A DNA stretch of 26,893 nt, taken from the NCBI GenBank assembly GCA_910587365.1, contig CAJUKJ010000011.1:17232-44124 (forward strand), written 5' to 3'. Source of the DNA: an uncultured Christensenellaceae bacterium. Its GTDB lineage: Bacteria > Bacillota > Clostridia > Christensenellales > Borkfalkiaceae. Positions 24,103-26,893 of this stretch are shown piece by piece. Position numbers and translations under genes: made by a program. Under the pieces are notes generated by a model. That model worked only from the letters and a program-made list of their open reading frames with translations. It searched no databases and had not been told where the DNA came from. Numbering within the stretch: position 1 is the first letter of the stretch; each line of letters begins with the position of its first letter.

Positions 24103-25107
24103 TGATTCCTCCATTGTGTTTTCTAACGCTTGTTTAATAGCAACTGCAATTTCATATGCAAGATTTACGGGGACTGCGTTACCTATCATTTTATATGCAT
24201 CGTCAGCATTTTCATAAATAAATTGAAAAGTATCAGGGAAGCCCTGTATTCTTGCAATTTCCCTAATAGTCATACGCCTATATAGCCACTCTTGACCTTT
24301 TACAAATTCTCGTTTGTTTTGTGAAATAAAAGTCATTTTAGGTGCAGAAGGGTGTATTTGGCATTGCCTGCCTGATGCTTGAACAGTAAAGGCTTGCTCG
24401 TCCCAAGATTTTACACGGTTTCTACTCATAAAAATAGGAGAATAAGCACCAGTAAAATATTCATTATTATTTACTGCTTTTGGATTATGATAGTTTTTAT
24501 CAGCAGTAGGAACGGCATTATATTGCAAATCCCAAATAATATCTCTAAGAGTTATTTTTTTACTGTTATCAGCGGTAGAACCTTCGGGAAATTTGAAATC
24601 AATACCTAAATCATTTCTAAACCCTATATAAAAAACTCTTTTTCTTTCTTGAGCTACACCGAAATCCTTTGCATTAACTAATGTAATAGTTACATTGTAT
24701 CCACATTCTTCAAACATAGAAATTATGTTTTTCACGGCTTGTGAATGTCGGTTTGCCAGCATACCGCTTACATTTTCAGCAAGAAAAAATTTAGGCTGTT
24801 TATCTTTAAGTATTCTTATATATTCATAGAATAATTGACCACGCAAATCATTTATTCCACGCAATGAGCCAGCTTCTGACCAAGACTGGCAAGGTGGCCC
24901 CCCAATAATCCCGTCAATATCATCAGGGAAATCTTCTTCTTTAATTTTGCGAATATCGCCTTCAATCAATTTTGTGTTTGGATGATTAGCCTTAAATGTG
25001 GTCCAAATTGTTGGGTCATATTCATTAGCTACGGATATAGTAAAACCAGCTTTCTCAAAGCCTAAGTCTAAGCCACCGCAACCACTAAACAAACTTAAAA
25101 GTTTCAT
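23155..25107 (-). CDS. Fused HaeIII-type GGCC methyltransferase and restriction endonuclease
   Basis: This is one 650-residue frame holding two complete enzymes. Residues 1-335 are a cytosine-5 DNA methyltransferase: the AdoMet motif LFSGCGGLDLGF (6-17), catalytic C73 in GGPPCQSW, ENV (111-113), QERKR (153-157), a target-recognition region (about 220-275) and GNAVPVNLAYEIA. From memory the whole stretch, including the recognition region, follows M.HaeIII (GGCC, about 330 residues). Residues 336-650 follow R.HaeIII (about 318 residues): GRAYEFICLLTLNEEI, GDVRD (430-434), KWEIGLSLKHNHFAVKHSRL and the conserved C-terminal region. No linker lies between them. A GGAGG sits 5 nt before the ATG for M336, so the nuclease may also be made alone. 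Composition is far more AT-rich than the flanks. Confidence 0.92.
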   Translation of the reverse strand: MKLLSLFSGCGGLDLGFEKAGFTISVANEYDPTIWTTFKANHPNTKLIEGDIRKIKEEDFPDDIDGIIGGPPCQSWSEAGSLRGINDLRGQLFYEYIRILKDKQPKFFLAENVSGMLANRHSQAVKNIISMFEECGYNVTITLVNAKDFGVAQERKRVFYIGFRNDLGIDFKFPEGSTADNSKKITLRDIIWDLQYNAVPTADKNYHNPKAVNNNEYFTGAYSPIFMSRNRVKSWDEQAFTVQASGRQCQIHPSAPKMTFISQNKREFVKGQEWLYRRMTIREIARIQGFPDTFQFIYENADDAYKMIGNAVPVNLAYEIAVAIKQALENTMEESMSNQSNNQGRAYEFICLLTLNEEINKIRKATIEHNSAYIAAEHAWSLMPAEFQSILTQSAKAAVATIFDMEPLILEQSNGELSLKIQTDNEGKEGDVRDIVIARKDIKWEIGLSLKHNHFAVKHSRLAKSLDFGQRWFGIPCSEIYWNSVKPIFDYLAQQKNRNWRDLPSKDTTVYVPLLQAFIDEISRSNAINSTVPQKMVEYLLGEFDFYKVISIDSKRLTQIQSYNLHGQLNHSSKVIKPKIEVPVACLPTRIVSLEFKPNSTNTVELYMDGGWQFSFRVHNASTKVETSLKFDIQIVGMPTTIISIDCKWN

Positions 25108-25137
25108 TAAGGCTTTCTCCTTTACAAATATAGAATT

Positions 25138-25166
25138 ATTATATCATATATTGACCTATAATTCAA
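25138..25166 (-). promoter_or_regulatory. Promoter of the restriction-modification operon
   Basis: On the minus strand TTGAAT (25161-25166) and TATAAT (25138-25143) are exactly 17 bases apart. AAAGGAG follows, with 9 nt between GGAG and the ATG at 25107. Confidence 0.7.
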
Positions 25167-25229
25167 GTAACCAATAGGCAAATTGAACTAAAAATAAATT
25201 TTGGCACTGTGGCGGGTGCTTGAATAAAC

Positions 25230-25254
25230 GAACGCGCGGCTACGCCGCGCGTTC
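25230..25254. repeat. GC-rich hairpin at the right edge of the AT-rich island
   Basis: GAACGCGCGGC (25230-25240) pairs with GCCGCGCGTTC (25244-25254) around TAC, an 11-bp perfect stem without a T-tract. It lies where base composition returns from AT-rich to the host pattern. Confidence 0.6.
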
Positions 25255-25363
25255 AAACATTTGCCACGAAAGAAAACTAAAACAGTTTAATTTACGGGGT
25301 TGAAAACGGCGGAATTATATGTTAGAATATTTATCGTATCCACAGTTTAACGGAGGTGTAATT

Positions 25364-25957
25364 ATGACTGAAAAACAAAAAAGGGATAAAGGGATTTTAT
25401 ACGACGCGAACTATGATGCGGCTTTGGGTGCGGAAATGCTGGCGTGCAAGGATATGTGTTACGAGTACAATTTGTTAAAGCCTTCGCAGACCGAAGAGAG
25501 GGCAAAGCTGATTAAAAAGCTTTTCGGAAAAACGGCGGAAAATTGCACCGTGCTTGCGCCGTTCTGGTGTGATTACGGATATAATATCGAAGCGGGGGAA
25601 AACTTTTTCGCAAACCATAACTGTGTTATTTTGGACGGAGCAAAAGTGAAGTTCGGCGATAACGTCTTTATTGCGCCCAATTGCGGGTTTTACACGGCGG
25701 GGCATCCCGTAGACAGTGCAAGGCGCAATGCGGGGCTTGAATACGCATATCCCATAACGGTGGGCGACAACGTCTGGATAGGCGGAGGGGTTCAGGTTAT
25801 GCCGGGAGTTACGATAGGCAGCAACGTGGTAATAGGTGGCGGCAGCGTGGTCACGCACGATATACCCGACAACGTAATTGCGGTTGGCAATCCTTGCAGG
25901 GTCTTGCGTGAAATCAGCGAAGAGGAAATAAACAAGGAATATATTTTTAAAAAATAA
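25364..25957 (+). CDS. Maltose/galactoside-type O-acetyltransferase
   Basis: This 197-residue left-handed beta-helix acetyltransferase of the LacA/Maa family transfers acetyl from acetyl-CoA to a sugar. The N-terminal Mac domain is ILYDANYDAALGAEMLACKDMCYEYNLLKP (about 11-40). Hexapeptide repeats run from about 70 to 185, with the catalytic histidine in FYTAGHPVD and the CoA-binding region around VWIGGGVQVMPGVTIGSNVVIGGGSVV. An upstream in-frame ATG at 25319 would add 15 residues, but GGAGG just before 25364 and the family start favour the shorter form. The true acceptor sugar is unknown. It may be co-transcribed with the hotdog protein downstream. Confidence 0.9.
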   Translation: MTEKQKRDKGILYDANYDAALGAEMLACKDMCYEYNLLKPSQTEERAKLIKKLFGKTAENCTVLAPFWCDYGYNIEAGENFFANHNCVILDGAKVKFGDNVFIAPNCGFYTAGHPVDSARRNAGLEYAYPITVGDNVWIGGGVQVMPGVTIGSNVVIGGGSVVTHDIPDNVIAVGNPCRVLREISEEEINKEYIFKK

Positions 25958-26005
25958 TACGTTAACAGCCGAACTGTAAAGTTAGGAATTATTTTAAGGA
26001 ATATC

Positions 26006-26515
26006 ATGAAAGTAATAAAAAAACAGCGGAACAGTAAAATGTGTATTATGTGCGGGCTTGATAACGAGTACGGGGTTCGCGCCCCGTTTTACAGTATGGA
26101 AGACGGAAGCGTTATGACGGTATTTTCATACCGTAAACAGCACCAAAGCTACCCGGGCAGAGTACACGGCGGACTTATTACGAGTATGCTTGATGAAATG
26201 GGGCTTCGCGCGCTATGGGCAAAAGAGCTTTCGGAAGAAAGCTTCGGCGTTACGATGTCGATTGAAACCAAATTTAGGAAGCCTGTGCCGTATGATGAAA
26301 CTATTATAGGTAAAGGAATCGTTGTCAAAGATACGCCCAAATTCTGTGCCGCAGAAGTGGGGCTGTACAACAAATACGGCACGCTGCTTGCAAACGGAAA
26401 GGTTAATTATTTAAAGTTAGATGCAAACAAGATAGCGGAGGACGTTACCGCCCACGAGGAAATGTGTTACCTTGTCGAGGACGGGATAAAGGAAATTAAT
26501 TTTGAACAAAAATAA
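26006..26515 (+). CDS. PaaI-type hotdog-fold thioesterase
   Basis: This 169-residue single-hotdog protein carries the family motif GRVHGGLITSMLDEMGLRA (about 51-69), where the HGG loop and the acidic residue of the long helix form the active site. The beta strands TMSIETKFRKPVPYDETI and GIVVKDTPKFCAAEVGLY follow. It probably hydrolyses an acyl-CoA; the substrate is unknown. AAGGA lies about 8 nt before the ATG. It starts 48 bp after the acetyltransferase gene without a visible terminator between them. A tail of about 30 residues extends past the hotdog domain. Confidence 0.85.
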   Translation: MKVIKKQRNSKMCIMCGLDNEYGVRAPFYSMEDGSVMTVFSYRKQHQSYPGRVHGGLITSMLDEMGLRALWAKELSEESFGVTMSIETKFRKPVPYDETIIGKGIVVKDTPKFCAAEVGLYNKYGTLLANGKVNYLKLDANKIAEDVTAHEEMCYLVEDGIKEINFEQK

Positions 26516-26568
26516 ATGAAAAGAATTATAGAGCGATTGATATTTTTTAAATAACGGTAAATAAAAAG

Positions 26569-26600
26569 TCGGACAGTCCGGCAAGACTGTCCGATTTTTT
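26569..26600 (+). terminator. Intrinsic terminator after the thioesterase gene
   Basis: TCGGACAGTC (26569-26578) pairs with GACTGTCCGA (26585-26594), a perfect 10-bp stem with a six-base loop, followed by six T. Confidence 0.92.
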
Positions 26601-26630
26601 CACACTGCGATAATTCCCAAAAAAAGAAAA

Positions 26631-26665
26631 AAGCTTCAAAGTGCAGAAGCACTTTGAAGCTTTTT
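26631..26665. terminator. Second, bidirectional hairpin terminator
   Basis: A perfect 14-bp stem (26631-26644 with 26649-26662, loop AGAA) is flanked by an A-rich run on the left and five T on the right, so it can terminate transcription from either side. Confidence 0.8.
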
Positions 26666-26771
26666 GGCTGGGGTGGCAGGATTTGCCGTTTTAGCACGGC
26701 GCACGGAAAACAGTCCACTGGACTGTTTTGTCGATGGTAGACCCATCGACTTCCCTTCCCACAAATCCTGC
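26661..26771. repeat. Structured element carrying a copy of the tRNA-Gln 3' end
   Basis: A 25-nt sequence at 26661-26685 is identical to 26835-26859, which covers the 3' end of the tRNA-Gln gene. Its last ten bases, GCAGGATTTG, recur inverted as CAAATCCTGC at 26762-26771. Between these lie a 23-nt near-perfect palindrome (26707-26729, arms AAAACAGTCCA and TGGACTGTTTT) and an 8-bp hairpin GTCGATGG/CCATCGAC (26730-26750). No protein is encoded. Confidence 0.6.
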
Positions 26772-26789
26772 ATCACTCATCCAAGAAGC

Positions 26790-26831
26790 AAAAAAAACTT
26801 AAATCAAACACATACAGCGTTTAATTTAAGT
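26790..26831 (-). terminator. Terminator of tRNA-Gln
   Basis: The stem 26797-26809 with 26819-26831 (one mismatch) is followed on the minus strand by eight T (26790-26797), just downstream of the tRNA-Gln gene. Confidence 0.75.
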
Positions 26832-26838
26832 TTGTTTT

Positions 26839-26893
26839 TGGCTGGGGTGGCAGGATTTGAACCTACGAATGCGGGAATCAAAATCCCGTGCCT
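26839..26893 (-). tRNA. tRNA-Gln (anticodon UUG), truncated by window end
   Basis: The complement reads anticodon stem CGGGA/TCCCG with loop TTTTGAT (anticodon TTG), T-arm GGTTCAAATCC, acceptor strand CACCCCA with discriminator G, and an encoded CCA at 26841-26839. The 5' part of the gene lies beyond the window. Confidence 0.9.

Noticed and set aside
20941..25107. Type I or BREX-like system
   Set aside because: There is no specificity subunit, helicase motor subunit or adenine methylase. The methylase and nuclease halves are HaeIII-type, and the second gene is an SMC-type ATPase.
25230..25254. Terminator
   Set aside because: The stem is strong but no T-tract follows on either strand, so it is recorded only as a hairpin.

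Overview
This window looks like chromosomal DNA from a low-to-moderate-GC Bacillota, most likely an uncultured gut Clostridia-type bacterium. Supporting signs are AAGGAG-type ribosome binding sites, a class II GalT, an SDR-type UxuB, GPH sugar symporters, GH2 glycosidases under AraC regulators, and the style of the two-component/ABC operon. I cannot name the genus.

Layout. 1-293: a 123-bp-spaced direct repeat. 294-1664: a TrpB2-type tryptophan synthase beta chain. 1708-8819: a glycoside/hexuronate utilisation region. Here an AraC regulator and a GH2 glycosidase (minus strand) are divergent from a GPH symporter, followed by mannonate dehydratase (uxuA) and an SDR fructuronate reductase (uxuB). 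The likely flow is glucuronide uptake, hydrolysis, then the D-mannonate branch of the hexuronate pathway; uxaC, kdgK and kdgA are not here. 8971-10259: an Fe-S-flavoprotein-like protein and an acyl-ACP thioesterase, the latter overlapping a response regulator. That regulator heads a regulator / ABC ATPase / ABC-2 permease / histidine kinase cluster (10234-13598). 13642-13883: a small inverted-repeat element. 13933-20434: a lactose/galactoside operon (GH2 beta-galactosidase, broken galT, galK, galM) divergent from a second AraC regulator. 20529-20815: tRNA-Lys(UUU) and tRNA-Lys(CUU).

20941-25107 is an AT-rich, evidently transferred defence island on the minus strand. Its first gene encodes one polypeptide that joins a HaeIII-type GGCC cytosine-5 methyltransferase to a HaeIII-type restriction endonuclease. 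Inside the reading frame, exactly at the junction, is a strong Shine-Dalgarno plus ATG, so the nuclease may also be made separately. The second gene encodes an SMC/Rad50-like ATPase with a CPYC zinc-hook-like motif and a C-terminal R-x3-E...H arrangement reminiscent of RloC/PrrC anticodon nucleases. The whole window is strikingly poor in GGCC (six by eye), consistent with long exposure of the lineage to this specificity. I consider this fused restriction-modification gene plus putative anticodon-nuclease partner the most interesting system here.

25364-26515: a maltose/galactoside-type O-acetyltransferase and a hotdog thioesterase. The window ends in a truncated tRNA-Gln(UUG) on the minus strand, next to a small structured element that carries a copy of the tRNA 3' end.
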